DNA of 64,000 nt, taken from positions 42,289-106,288 of the forward strand of contig JAVBWI010000025.1 in the NCBI GenBank assembly GCA_036677445.1. Direction: 5' to 3'. Under the pieces are notes generated by a model that was not told where the DNA came from, ran no database searches, and saw only the letters and a list, made by a program, of their open reading frames with translations. This DNA comes from JAVBWI01 sp036677445 (GTDB lineage: Bacteria > Bacillota > Clostridia > Christensenellales > CAG-138). Positions within the stretch are counted from its first letter, which is position 1; the number at the start of each line of letters is the position of its first letter. Below are positions 35,421 to 44,248 of the stretch, in pieces. A program made the position numbers and the translations under genes.

Positions 35421-36173
35421 CTATACAGCGGCCGCTGTGGACACAAATTCCGCACGGAATACCTTGCCCTGCACGTCTACAATATAATATCCCCGTTCGG
35501 CCAGCGGATCCTTCAGGCGCACGCCGTTTGGCGAACCGGGGTTAAAGCCCTGCGCATGCTCCTCGCGCGCATGCCGGTGGCCCAGCGCAAAATAGTCCAC
35601 CTTGCCCGCACAGGCCGCAATATCGGCGGGCCTTATGCCGCCCTGCGGCAGCGCCCCGCCCGGATACACGCCGGAATGCAGCATGCCGACCGTAAACCCC
35701 TCATAGGGCGCAAGCAAGTCAGTCAGTGCTTTTAGCCGGGCACGCGTTGCGCCACCCATAAAACCAAAGCCCGCAATACGCACCCCTGCGACAGTGGCAA
35801 TGCAGCCCGTTTTGCCATCGTATTCGCTCAAGCGCGGCTCGCCTGCCGTATCATATACGGGGCGCAGCAAATATAGAAGCCCCTCCGCATGCAAAAGCGC
35901 AAGGCAGGAGGGGCATTTGTTATTGAGGATATCATGGTTTCCCTCTATTGCGGATGTGCATACGCCGGCCGCGCGAAGGCGCGCAAGTGCCGGAGCCGCG
36001 GCTTCCGCCGCTTGCGGATAGCGCGCGGCGCGGTCAAACAGGTCGCCCGCGATGAGCATGGCGTCCACACGCGCAGCGATCGCCGCATCCGCAAGGCGCG
36101 ACAGGCAATCGCAACCCGCGGCTTCATTCCCGCCGCTGCCGATATGCAGGTCCGCACAATGTAAAAATCGCAT
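35421..36173 (-). CDS. SbcD/Mre11-like metallophosphoesterase, short form
   Basis: A 250-residue calcineurin-fold phosphoesterase. All metal motifs are present: CADLHIGSGG (D-x-H) at 7-16, LIAGDLFDR (GD-x-x-D) near 42, AIEGNHDILN (GNHD) near 77, then late VGMLHSGVY and FALGHRHARE (GH-x-H). The motif order matches SbcD/Mre11 nucleases rather than serine/threonine phosphatases. It lacks the about 130-residue C-terminal capping domain of full SbcD, and no sbcC gene lies nearby. It may be a stand-alone exonuclease of the YhaO type or another phosphoesterase. The LysE-type gene precedes it by 15 bp, suggesting co-transcription. Confidence 0.8.
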   Translation of the reverse strand: MRFLHCADLHIGSGGNEAAGCDCLSRLADAAIAARVDAMLIAGDLFDRAARYPQAAEAAAPALARLRAAGVCTSAIEGNHDILNNKCPSCLALLHAEGLLYLLRPVYDTAGEPRLSEYDGKTGCIATVAGVRIAGFGFMGGATRARLKALTDLLAPYEGFTVGMLHSGVYPGGALPQGGIRPADIAACAGKVDYFALGHRHAREEHAQGFNPGSPNGVRLKDPLAERGYYIVDVQGKVFRAEFVSTAAAV

Positions 36174-36188
36174 GATCCTCCCCGGTGC

Positions 36189-36770
36189 TTACAATACGGC
36201 GCTCACGGCGGAATACAAGAGCAGCGCCGCCATGACGATGCTAAGCGCCAGCCGATGCTCTTCATAAATGCGCTTGATGGCGTTGCCGAACAGCGACCAG
36301 ATCAGCGTGCAGACCAGCATGATGGGAAACGTTACGAGCGTCCAGAACAGTATATCCTGTATAGCGGTGGTAAACGGAATGATATACAGCGAGAACATCG
36401 TCAGCCCCATCACCCAGCTTTTGATGTTGAGCACCTGCAGCAGTATGCCGCCCCAGAACGTAGCGGTAATGTTTTGCTGCGCCTGCTGCTGATTTTTGCC
36501 CGCAAACAGGATATGTGCGGCAAGATACAGCAAATACGCCGCGCCCACCCATTTCAAATAAGGCACCAGCCCCGGCACCACCGCGGCCAGCATCATATTG
36601 AGCAGCCCGCACAGCAGTATTTTCACCATGAAACCTGTCATTGTGCCGATCCGGTAGCCGCGCGCGCCCCGAAAGCCAAGCGCCGCCGATGTGTACAGCG
36701 ACATCAGGTTGCTGGGGCCGGGCGTGATTCCCTGCACCATAAGGTAGATCAGCAGAGCGGAAACATCCAT
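36189..36770 (-). CDS. LysE/RhtB-family amino acid exporter
   Basis: A 193-residue membrane protein with about six helices. The N-terminal YLMVQGITPGPSNLMSLYTSAALG contains the conserved (T)PGP-(N/S) motif of LysE/RhtB exporters, and a later NIKSWVMGLTMFSLYI segment matches the family NPK-type site (here NIK). The ATG at 36770 was chosen over a GTG at 36800 because AGGAGG lies upstream and the family start is close to the first helix. It probably exports an amino acid or small metabolite. Substrate unknown. Confidence 0.85.
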   Translation of the reverse strand: MDVSALLIYLMVQGITPGPSNLMSLYTSAALGFRGARGYRIGTMTGFMVKILLCGLLNMMLAAVVPGLVPYLKWVGAAYLLYLAAHILFAGKNQQQAQQNITATFWGGILLQVLNIKSWVMGLTMFSLYIIPFTTAIQDILFWTLVTFPIMLVCTLIWSLFGNAIKRIYEEHRLALSIVMAALLLYSAVSAVL

Positions 36771-36850
36771 TTCTTCTTTCGCCTCCTGTGTATACTTCAC
36801 CTATTGTATCACAGGAAGCGATATATGGTATCCGAAAACGCGCAAACTCT

Positions 36851-37909
36851 TTACGGCGCCCAGCGCAAAGCGGGCGTGGGGGTCGCTTTAGATGCGGGCG
36901 GCTTGGTGCTCCCCGCGGCCATGGCCGCCGCCGCGCCGCCCTGCGTGCTTTCCACGATCGCGCGCGCAAGATGAGGGATGGCGTTCAACGCCTCCTCCAG
37001 CGTATTGGCGTTGTCGCCAACCTCCACCAGCAGGCACTGGCTGGAGATGTGCTGGTTGTATCGCCCGGTTTTCACGCGGATGTTGCGTATGAGATCCTCG
37101 TCTATTTGCGCAAGACGGTTGGTAATGGCAAGCGCTAGGGCGTAGTTGCTTTCAAAATCCGGCATTTCGGCAAAGCCCGTACCGGTCGCGCCCTCGCCGG
37201 TGCCCACCACAAACATCAGGCGCGCTACGCGCTTGCCGTCAATCACCGTATAAGCCGGGTCTTTCCCCGCGTCACGGTGCAAATCGATGAACATGGTCAG
37301 GGAGGGGTATTGTTTCTTGTACTTTTTCATAGTCGCTTCGGAACGGGAATACGCCGTGGAAAGTTTGGGCGGTTCATGGTCCGTTTTGTCGTGAATGACG
37401 TTGCAGCCATATTGCTCGCGCAGTATTTTCGCGAGCAGCTCGCCCACCGCGATCACGCTGCAGCGTTCGTCATAGGTGCGCCAATCACCGCTTTCCGCGT
37501 AAGTATAGGTTTCCGTTTGCGTATAGGCTTCGGTGTTATGCGTATGGTAAATGAGTATGCGCGGTTCCGGCCCGCCTAACTCCACGGAGAGGGGCACTTC
37601 GGGTGAAAGCACCTCGATGCGCATCGCTTCGCCCACACCCTCGTCCACATCCACCCGTGCAATGGAAATAGAGGGTACGGGCGTGGGCGGGGGCGGCGGC
37701 ACGGCATGCGTCACAGGCATTGCCATGGTCAGCAGCCGTTCATTGGCGGAGCCTGTGGATAAAAGCGCCAACGCCAATATGCACAGTGCGAGCGCACCCG
37801 CCGTGAACAGGCGCAAACGCAGCGCGCTTAGGGCTTTATCGCCCCGTGCACGCCGCTTTTTTTGCTTACTGCTCTTTTTGGAACCGCGCGTTGTCCATAT
37901 CCTGTCCAT
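36851..37909 (-). CDS. spoIIP: Stage II sporulation protein P (peptidoglycan amidase)
   Basis: A 352-residue membrane-anchored protein that, with SpoIID and SpoIIM, digests septal peptidoglycan to drive forespore engulfment. A Lys/Arg-rich cytoplasmic start is followed by one helix (about 32-52), a Pro-rich linker and the amidase_3-like SpoIIP domain. Zinc and catalytic motifs are visible: ILIYHTHNTEAY (about 137-148), TMFIDLHRDAG (His, Asp) and the late SSQCLLVEVGDNANTLEE with a conserved Glu. The ATG at 37909 was chosen; the longer frame reaches into gpr. It follows gpr in the usual gpr-spoIIP order with a 37-bp gap. Confidence 0.95.
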   Translation of the reverse strand: MDRIWTTRGSKKSSKQKKRRARGDKALSALRLRLFTAGALALCILALALLSTGSANERLLTMAMPVTHAVPPPPPTPVPSISIARVDVDEGVGEAMRIEVLSPEVPLSVELGGPEPRILIYHTHNTEAYTQTETYTYAESGDWRTYDERCSVIAVGELLAKILREQYGCNVIHDKTDHEPPKLSTAYSRSEATMKKYKKQYPSLTMFIDLHRDAGKDPAYTVIDGKRVARLMFVVGTGEGATGTGFAEMPDFESNYALALAITNRLAQIDEDLIRNIRVKTGRYNQHISSQCLLVEVGDNANTLEEALNAIPHLARAIVESTQGGAAAAMAAGSTKPPASKATPTPALRWAP

Positions 37910-37946
37910 ACTGTAAGGTATGCGGCAGCATGGTACGCTTATGCCT

Positions 37947-38873
37947 TCATGCAAGAAGCTCTTTGACCTGATCGTAATACGGACGGTGCAGCGCAATGTT
38001 CACGCCATCGGCAAGAATGCCTGCCATATCAGCGACAATGGTGTCTATCTCCTTGGGCGTCACGATCATGGGGCCGAAGTGCTCGCTGATAACCTGCTCG
38101 GCCAGGCGACGCATTTTATCCTCCTCGCTGTGCAGCCCCGTCTCATTTGCAATCAGGCTGATGGTATCCTGCGATATGGTGGAGGCAAGCACCACCGTGG
38201 GCACACCGATCGCGATCACAGGTACGCCAAGGCTTTCCTGCGTCAGCCCCAAGCGTCCGGTGTTGCCCACGCCGGAGCCGGGGTGGATTCCTGTGTCGGT
38301 GATCTGTATGGCCGTACTGATGCGCCCTGCGCGGCGCGATGCCAGCGCGTCGATAGCGATGACCGCCGTCGGCTTTACCCGCTCGACAAGACCGCGCAGC
38401 ATTTCCACAGTCTCCACGCCGGTAGTCCCCAGCACGCCGGGCGCTACGGCGGCGACCGGACGCATGGGCTCGCCTATGATATCCGGCAGGTGTTCGGTGA
38501 TGTGGCGCGTGACAAAGGTTTTTTCCACCACGCGGGGGCCTAACGCATCCGGGGTGATATAGCGGTTGCCCAGCCCCACCACCAGTATGCTTGCCTGCGG
38601 GTCGTCTGTGGGTAAAAGCTGCTTAAGCTCCTCCGCGAGCACCTGCGTGATCTTCTGGAATACCGCGGTATCGCGCTGGGCCAGCGCAGGCGCCTCAATG
38701 GTCACGTAACGGCCGACCGGTTTTCCCAGCTTGTTTGCCGCTTCCTCCGTCATCACTTCAATGCGCGAAACATCCGCTTCCTCCAGCTTTTCATCCTGCT
38801 CTTTCACTCCCGGCAGATCCGGGTTGATTTCGCGTGCTTCGCGCGCGAGATCCGTATAAATGTTAAAATCCAT
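37947..38873 (-). CDS. gpr: Germination protease GPR
   Basis: A 308-residue protease of the spore core that degrades small acid-soluble proteins at germination. The N-terminal propeptide is followed by the family core: SILVVGLGNRYITPDALGP with an active-region Asp, AVAPGVLGTTGVETVEM, and VIAIDALASRR with the second conserved Asp, then GIHPGSGVGN. The start ATG at 38873 lies 7 nt after a GGGAGC site; the longer frame to 38945 is unlikely because it lacks a ribosome site and crosses the hairpin at 38897-38922. Probably sigma-G dependent, though I could not assign the promoter by eye. Confidence 0.97.
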   Translation of the reverse strand: MDFNIYTDLAREAREINPDLPGVKEQDEKLEEADVSRIEVMTEEAANKLGKPVGRYVTIEAPALAQRDTAVFQKITQVLAEELKQLLPTDDPQASILVVGLGNRYITPDALGPRVVEKTFVTRHITEHLPDIIGEPMRPVAAVAPGVLGTTGVETVEMLRGLVERVKPTAVIAIDALASRRAGRISTAIQITDTGIHPGSGVGNTGRLGLTQESLGVPVIAIGVPTVVLASTISQDTISLIANETGLHSEEDKMRRLAEQVISEHFGPMIVTPKEIDTIVADMAGILADGVNIALHRPYYDQVKELLA

Positions 38874-38896
38874 TTTCCATCGCTCCCCAATGCAAC

Positions 38897-38922
38897 AATA
38901 CCCCGGCACATGCCGGGGTATT
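38897..38922. terminator. Hairpin between the liv operon and gpr
   Basis: A 10-12 bp perfect stem (AATACCCCGG with CCGGGGTATT) lies between the livF stop (39001) and gpr. The T-tracts on either side are weak, so it is either a weak terminator of the liv operon or an mRNA-protecting hairpin. Confidence 0.45.
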
Positions 38923-39000
38923 AGTTTAACCGTTTTGCGTTGCATTATTTGCGGGCAGCGGACCGCCTGCGTGACGCTGCAAATTCGATGCCAGCGGCCT

Positions 39001-39729
39001 TCACCGCGCCTTTTTGTCGCTTTTGCCCAGATACGCCTGCTTGACCTTTTCGTCGTTCAAAAGCTCCATGCCGGTACCGGTCATGGTGATACGGCCCGTT
39101 TCCATTACGTAGCCGCGATGCGCGATTCTAAGCGCCGCATTGGCGTTCTGCTCGATCAAAAGCACGGTCACGCCGTCGCCGTTGATGCGCTGGATGATCT
39201 CGAATATATCCTTTACCACCAGCGGCGCAAGCCCCAGCGAGGGTTCATCCATCATGATGAGCTTGGGCTTGGCCATGAGCGCGCGGCCTACCGCGAGCAT
39301 TTGCTGCTCGCCGCCGGAAAGCGTGCCCGCCATTTGCCAGTGCCGCTCCTCCAGCCTGGGGAAGAGCGCGTATACACGCTTGATATCGGCTTGGATACCT
39401 TCCTCGTCCTTGCGCAGGTATGCGCCGATCTTCAAGTTTTCCAGCACCGTAAGGTTGGGGAATACACGGCGGCCTTCGGGTACGAGTACCACGCCCCGTT
39501 CCACAATCTTCTGCGTATCGATGCCGGTGACGGACTGGCCCTGATACGAAACACTGCCCGCGCTTAAGCGCACCAAACCTGCGATGGTACGCAGCGTCGT
39601 GGATTTCCCCGCGCCGTTCGCGCCGATGAGGGTGACGATCTCGCCTTCCTCCACATGGAAGGATATGCCCTTGAGCGCTTCTATACCGCCGTAGGATACC
39701 TTCAGGTCGCTGATTTGCAGTAAGCTCAT
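39001..39729 (-). CDS. livF: Branched-chain amino acid ABC transporter ATPase LivF
   Basis: A 242-residue ABC ATPase, last gene of the liv operon. Walker A IGANGAGKSTTLR (about 34-46), the Q-loop region, ABC signature GTLSGGEQQMLA (about 135-146), Walker B PKLIMMDEPSLGLAP (about 155-169) and the H-loop residue in LLIEQNAN all sit at normal positions. The signature LSGGEQQM and VPEGRRVFPNLTVLENL are typical of LivF. It shares a 4-bp overlap with livG and should form the ATPase heterodimer with it. Confidence 0.96.
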   Translation of the reverse strand: MSLLQISDLKVSYGGIEALKGISFHVEEGEIVTLIGANGAGKSTTLRTIAGLVRLSAGSVSYQGQSVTGIDTQKIVERGVVLVPEGRRVFPNLTVLENLKIGAYLRKDEEGIQADIKRVYALFPRLEERHWQMAGTLSGGEQQMLAVGRALMAKPKLIMMDEPSLGLAPLVVKDIFEIIQRINGDGVTVLLIEQNANAALRIAHRGYVMETGRITMTGTGMELLNDEKVKQAYLGKSDKKAR

Positions 39730-40565
39730 TCTTCCTCCACCCCCAAATACGCAGCGATGACGTCGGGATTGTCCTGTACCTCTGCCGGCGTGCCCTCTGC
39801 AATCTGCTTGCCGAAATCGATCACATAGATCCGGTCGGAGATTTCCATGACCAAATTCATATGGTGCTCGATCATAAACACCGTAAGATGGAAGTCATCC
39901 TTGATTTTTCGAATAAACGCGGTCAGCTCGTCCGTCTCCTGCGGGTTCATACCGGCCGCCGGTTCATCCAGCAGCAGCAGCGTCGGCTCCGTCGCAAGCG
40001 CGCGCGCAATCTCCAGATGCCGTTGCTTGCCATACGGAAGCGAGGAAGCGATTTCATTCTTCGCATCCTGGAGCCCTACGATTTCCAGCAGCTTGAGCGA
40101 CTGCTCACGCATTTCCATTTCTTCCTTGCGGTTGAGCCGGAATACCGCGGAAAAGAGACCCGCCTTGATATTCATGTGCTTTGCAATCAGCACGTTTTCC
40201 AGCACCGTGAGGTTCTTGAACAGGCGGATATTCTGGAATGTACGCGCGATGCCGAGCTTGGTGATCTTATCCGGCGTTCTGCTGACGGAAACCGTGTATT
40301 TGCCGCGGTTGCCGCTTGCATAGAGCTTTTTCATTTTCCCGCGCGGAAAATCGCTGACAATGACCTTGTCGTGGAAGCGCACCTCGCCGTTGGTAGGCGC
40401 ATATACGCCGGTGATAACATTAAACGCCGTGGTTTTTCCCGCGCCGTTGGGGCCGATGAGCGCAACGATTTCGCCCTCGTCTACTATAAGCGACAGATTA
40501 TCCACCGCGACCACGCCGCCAAACTGCATGGTGACGTCGCGAAGCTCTAAAACATGTTCGCTCAT
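39726..40565 (-). CDS. livG: Branched-chain amino acid ABC transporter ATPase LivG
   Basis: A 279-residue ABC ATPase. Walker A IGPNGAGKTTAFNVI (about 37-51), signature ASSLPYGKQRHLEIARAL (about 164-181, the LPYG-type signature of LivG), Walker B LLLLDEPAAGMNPQE and H-loop in FMIEHHMNLVM are all intact. An insertion after Walker A (GEVRFHDKVIVSDFPRGKMK) is longer than in most LivG proteins. It overlaps livM and livF by 4 bp each and has GGAGGTGA upstream. Confidence 0.96.
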   Translation of the reverse strand: MSEHVLELRDVTMQFGGVVAVDNLSLIVDEGEIVALIGPNGAGKTTAFNVITGVYAPTNGEVRFHDKVIVSDFPRGKMKKLYASGNRGKYTVSVSRTPDKITKLGIARTFQNIRLFKNLTVLENVLIAKHMNIKAGLFSAVFRLNRKEEMEMREQSLKLLEIVGLQDAKNEIASSLPYGKQRHLEIARALATEPTLLLLDEPAAGMNPQETDELTAFIRKIKDDFHLTVFMIEHHMNLVMEISDRIYVIDFGKQIAEGTPAEVQDNPDVIAAYLGVEEE

Positions 40566-41716
40566 TTGGCGTCACCTCCCGCAGGATTCTTTTTTCGGAA
40601 TTTCGCTTTAAACCATTTGGGTATTCGCATGATGCCCTCCCAGGAGAATTCATTCGTACCCATCAGACCCCGTCGGTAGAAAAGCACCACCAACATCAGC
40701 AGTACGGAGAACACGACCATACGGAAGCCCGTGCGGAAAAGGGGCACCTCCCATCCGCCGATCACGAGCGGCTGATCGAAGAAGCGCAGCCACCATTCCT
40801 TGCTGGCGGTAACGAGGAACGCACCCAGTATGCTGCCGGTGACGCTGCCTATACCGCCAATAACGATAATGAGCAGTATGTCATAGGTAAGCGCGATGGA
40901 AAATGTCTTTGCTTCTATCGAACGCATGAACATGGCCAAGAGGCCGCCTGCGATCGCCGTAAAGAAGGAGCTGATGACAAACGACATCTCCTTATGCTTG
41001 AGCAGGTTGACGCCCATGGCCTCCGCCGCGATTTCATCCTCTCGGATGGCCTTGAAGGCGCGCCCGTAGGAGCTTTTTATCAGCAGCATCATCAGCGCGA
41101 TACAGACTACGGCAATCAAAAACGGCGTAATCATGGAGGGGATGAGTCCCCCGAACAATTCCGGAAATGCCGGGATCTTATTGAGGCCATAAGAACCGTT
41201 TGTGACCATATCCAACTGCGGGCTGGATACCACCGCGCGGATGATCTCGGAGAAGCCGAGCGTTGCGATGGCGAGATAATCGCTCTTGAGACGCAGCACC
41301 GGTATACCGATGAGCGCTGCGAACAACGCAGCCGCCAAGCCGCCAAGTATCAGCGCCAGGAAGGGATAAATGGACTGGAGCCAGGCCGGACTCGCCTCCA
41401 ACGCTTCCTTCAGGGCACGGATGGCCGGGCTTACGCCGTTCATGTAATACACGCCATCCAAATTCTTGACTGGGATAGTCAATATTGCGGTAATATAGGC
41501 GCCAATGGACATGAAGCCTGCCTGGCCCAGCGAAAACAGGCCCGTAAAACCGTTGAGCAGGTTCATGGAAACGGCGACGATGGCCAGTATTGCGCTCTTC
41601 TGCAGTATGGAAATGAGCATGCCGTTATCGTTCTTATTGGCCTGCAGCATATAAAGCACGGCGAGCATCACTGCAGCCATTGCGAGCGAACAGATGAGTC
41701 TTGTTGTCTTTTTCAT
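40562..41716 (-). CDS. livM: Branched-chain amino acid ABC transporter permease LivM
   Basis: A 384-residue permease with about nine helices. It contains the family core VSMNLLNGFTGLFSLGQAGF near the N-terminus and the EAA-like loop GRAFKAIREDEIAAEAMGVN. The ATG at 41716 was preferred over in-frame GTG 41725 and ATG 41722 because the AAGGTG ribosome site is then correctly spaced. It has a non-homologous C-terminal tail of about 35 residues rich in Lys/Arg. It forms the channel with LivH. Confidence 0.93.
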   Translation of the reverse strand: MKKTTRLICSLAMAAVMLAVLYMLQANKNDNGMLISILQKSAILAIVAVSMNLLNGFTGLFSLGQAGFMSIGAYITAILTIPVKNLDGVYYMNGVSPAIRALKEALEASPAWLQSIYPFLALILGGLAAALFAALIGIPVLRLKSDYLAIATLGFSEIIRAVVSSPQLDMVTNGSYGLNKIPAFPELFGGLIPSMITPFLIAVVCIALMMLLIKSSYGRAFKAIREDEIAAEAMGVNLLKHKEMSFVISSFFTAIAGGLLAMFMRSIEAKTFSIALTYDILLIIVIGGIGSVTGSILGAFLVTASKEWWLRFFDQPLVIGGWEVPLFRTGFRMVVFSVLLMLVVLFYRRGLMGTNEFSWEGIMRIPKWFKAKFRKKNPAGGDAK

Positions 41717-41721
41717 ATGCA

Positions 41722-42603
41722 TCACACCTTATCCGTACTTTTCTCGCCGAAGAGGCCGGTGGGCTTTAAGAGCAGCATAACGATGAGCAGCACGAACGTA
41801 AACGCATCGCTGAACGTGGAATAGCCAAGCGCGACGAGCATGGTCTCGCAAATGCCGATCAAAAAGCCGCCCACAACCGCGCCGGGTATACTGCCGATGC
41901 CGCCGAACACCGCCGCGACAAAGCATTTCAGGCCCGGCAACGTGCCGGAAAACGGCGTTACAGACATGCGATCCGTAAAATAGAGTATGGAGCCAACGGC
42001 CGCCAACGCGGAGCCGATTACGAACGTAATGCTGATGACGGTGTTGATCTTTACGCCCATCAGCTTGGACGTTTCAAAATCCTTGGAAACCGCGCGCATC
42101 GCCATGCCGACCTTGGTGTGGTTGATGAGCATCATCAGCGCGATGACAAGGCAAATGGTAAGCGCCGGCGTCAGAAACGTGACCAGGCTGGCTGAAAGAT
42201 CGCCTATCTGGAATGTCCTCTTGAGGAACGGAATTTCGGGATATCCCCTCGGAATGGCCGTAAAGAGGTATGTGGCCAGATTCTGCAGCAGGTAGGATAC
42301 GCCGATTGCGGAAATCATAATGGACATACGGGGCGCTGTGCGCAAAGGCTTATAAGCCGCACGCTCAATGGCAACGCCAAGTATGATGGTAGCGATGATA
42401 ACGACAGGTATGGCAATCTGCCAGGGCATACTGGCCATACAGAATATCATAAAATAGCCCGATATCATAAATATTTCGCCGTGCGCGAAATTGATCAGGC
42501 GTAATATGCCGTAAACCATCGTATAGCCGATGGCAATCAGGGCATAGGCGCCCCCAAGCGATATACCCGTAAGGCAATGCTGTAAAAAGGTTGTCAAGCT
42601 CAT
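41722..42603 (-). CDS. livH: Branched-chain amino acid ABC transporter permease LivH
   Basis: A 293-residue permease with about eight helices. It has the LivH start LTTFLQHCLTGISLGGAYAL, then GYTMVYGILRLINFAHGEIFM, and the EAA-like loop GMAMRAVSKDFETSKLMGVK. The start at 42603 follows a G-rich site and matches the family N-terminus; the longer frame to 42753 has no support. It is separated from livJ by about 200 bp holding a hairpin, while all later liv genes nearly touch. Confidence 0.93.
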   Translation of the reverse strand: MSLTTFLQHCLTGISLGGAYALIAIGYTMVYGILRLINFAHGEIFMISGYFMIFCMASMPWQIAIPVVIIATIILGVAIERAAYKPLRTAPRMSIMISAIGVSYLLQNLATYLFTAIPRGYPEIPFLKRTFQIGDLSASLVTFLTPALTICLVIALMMLINHTKVGMAMRAVSKDFETSKLMGVKINTVISITFVIGSALAAVGSILYFTDRMSVTPFSGTLPGLKCFVAAVFGGIGSIPGAVVGGFLIGICETMLVALGYSTFSDAFTFVLLIVMLLLKPTGLFGEKSTDKV

Positions 42604-42752
42604 GAAGGAAAGCCCCCCCATTTTTTCGGTGAATACGGTGGTGTTTGGCTGCAATATTTGTAGTAAGCCATGCAGAAATGCACAAAGATGGTGATGACCG
42701 CTGTCATCGCATCCATCCTTACTTAAAATGCCCGAAAGTACCGGCAAAATCA

Positions 42753-42787
42753 AAGAAGAAGGCGGGAGACGAGATGCCCCCCGCCTT
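42753..42787 (-). terminator. Partial terminator or stabilising hairpin between livJ and livH
   Basis: On the minus strand AAGGCGGG (42787-42780) pairs with CCCGCCTT (42766-42759), then CTTCTTTG. It sits 15 bp after the livJ stop. A leaky terminator here would give more binding protein than transporter, a common arrangement. Confidence 0.55.
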
Positions 42788-42801
42788 TATGACGGACCAG
42801 A

Positions 42802-44028
42802 TTACTCGACGGTAACGGTCTTGAGGAACTTGAATGCGCCGTTCTCAATGGTCTTGATGAACGCCATATCCTTTTTCGCATCGCCGTTTTCATCAAAGGA
42901 AATCGCACCGGTCACGCCTTCGAGAGAAACGCCAACAAGCGCGTCGCGGATGGCGACGGAGTCGGCAGAGTCAGCGGCCTTAATGGCGGCAAGGGCGGTC
43001 AGGTACGCATCATAGCCCAGCGCGGAAACGGCGGGAATGATTTCGGACTGGTTGTTCGCTACGAGATATTCCTTGAAGCCCGCGATGAACTTCTCGGCTT
43101 CGGCGGTAGCGGGGTCCGCGTCATCGAAGAAGGTGGAGAGTACAACGCCTTCGGCGTCAGCACCGGCATTTTCGATGATGGAGGAGTTTTCCCAGGTGTC
43201 GCCCGCCATGATCTTGGCGGTGATGCCAAGCTCGCGCGCCTGCTTGATGATCAGGGGAGCAGTTGCGATAGAGGAGGGAGCGAATATGACGTCGGGGTTG
43301 GCGGCCTTGATGTTGGTCAGGATGGCCTTGAAGTCGGTCTGGTTGGTCTGGAACTGCTCTTCGCTTACGATAGCGCCTTCGCCTACCAGCTTCACGAATG
43401 CATCCTTAAAGAAATTGCCTAGGCCGGAGGAGTAATCGTCGCCCAGCTGCGTGATGATCGCGGCAGTCTTGGCGCCTTCCTGGTTGGCGTAGTTCGCCAT
43501 GACGGTGCCCTGGAAGGGATCCAGGAAGCAAACGCGGAAGTAGAAATCGTTGCCCAGCGTTACCTGCGGGTTGGTGCAGGAAGCGCCGATAGCGGCAACC
43601 TCTGCCTCGGCGAAAATCTCGCCAGCAGCGATGGACACACCGGAGCCGTAGGAGCCGAGTATTACCGAGCAGCCTGCGCTGATCAAGCTCTGCGCAGCGG
43701 ATACGGCTTCGGTCTTATCGGACTTGTTGTCCGCTTCGACCAACTCGATGGTATAGGTCTCGCCGCCGATTTCGACGGTGGGATATACTTCGTTGGCATA
43801 GCGCATACCCAGGACTTCCTGGAAACCGCCGCCGCCGTTCTCACCGGTCTGGGGCTCAAACACACCAATCTTAATTACCTTATCCGTTGCAGCGGGCGCT
43901 TCGGCAGCGGGCGCTTCAGCAGCGGGCGCTTGGGTCGCTTCCGCAGCGGGAGCCGCAGGCGCGCACGCGGTGAACAGCATTGCCACTGTCATAAACACGG
44001 CAAGCATCACAATCAGGGACTTCTTCAT
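42802..44028 (-). CDS. livJ: Branched-chain amino acid ABC transporter binding lipoprotein
   Basis: A 408-residue lipoprotein. The signal peptide ends FTAC with lipidated Cys22. A low-complexity Ala/Pro/Glu linker (about 23-47) follows, in DNA an imperfect tandem repeat. The mature domain is a type I periplasmic-binding fold: IKIGVFEPQTGENGG, AVSAAQSLISAGCSVILGSYGSG, TAAIITQLGDDYSSGLG, KAANPDVIFAPSSIATAP. This is the Leu/Ile/Val-binding family, although specificity could be another amino acid or amide. First gene of the operon, with its own promoter at 44106-44134. Confidence 0.93.
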   Translation of the reverse strand: MKKSLIVMLAVFMTVAMLFTACAPAAPAAEATQAPAAEAPAAEAPAATDKVIKIGVFEPQTGENGGGGFQEVLGMRYANEVYPTVEIGGETYTIELVEADNKSDKTEAVSAAQSLISAGCSVILGSYGSGVSIAAGEIFAEAEVAAIGASCTNPQVTLGNDFYFRVCFLDPFQGTVMANYANQEGAKTAAIITQLGDDYSSGLGNFFKDAFVKLVGEGAIVSEEQFQTNQTDFKAILTNIKAANPDVIFAPSSIATAPLIIKQARELGITAKIMAGDTWENSSIIENAGADAEGVVLSTFFDDADPATAEAEKFIAGFKEYLVANNQSEIIPAVSALGYDAYLTALAAIKAADSADSVAIRDALVGVSLEGVTGAISFDENGDAKKDMAFIKTIENGAFKFLKTVTVE

Positions 44029-44105
44029 GTAGAGTTTCCTCCTTCTTTGATGTGCAGATTAATGGGATCTACAACGAGACGGGTTCTATTGTGAACCCTG
44101 CTGTT

Positions 44106-44134
44106 ATTATACACAGTGGTACCCTATAAATCAA
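44106..44134 (-). promoter_or_regulatory. Sigma-A promoter of the liv operon
   Basis: Read on the minus strand: TTGATT (44134-44129), 17-bp spacer, TATAAT (44111-44106), about 78 bp before the livJ start. A GGTACC palindrome lies in the spacer region. Confidence 0.75.
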
Positions 44135-44183
44135 CGGATGTATGCAAAAATGCATGATTTGACAGCGCGACTTGCGTATTGCC

Positions 44184-44215
44184 GCCGAAAAAAAGCGGAG
44201 GGCCTGCGCCCTCCG
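44184..44215 (-). terminator. Intrinsic terminator of spoIVA
   Basis: On the minus strand CGGAGGGC pairs with GCCCTCCG (loop GCAG; 44215-44196), followed by a seven-T run. It lies 33 bp past the spoIVA stop. Confidence 0.85.
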
Positions 44216-44248
44216 TCAGAGAATGAGATGATTTTTGTCGAAACCGCG

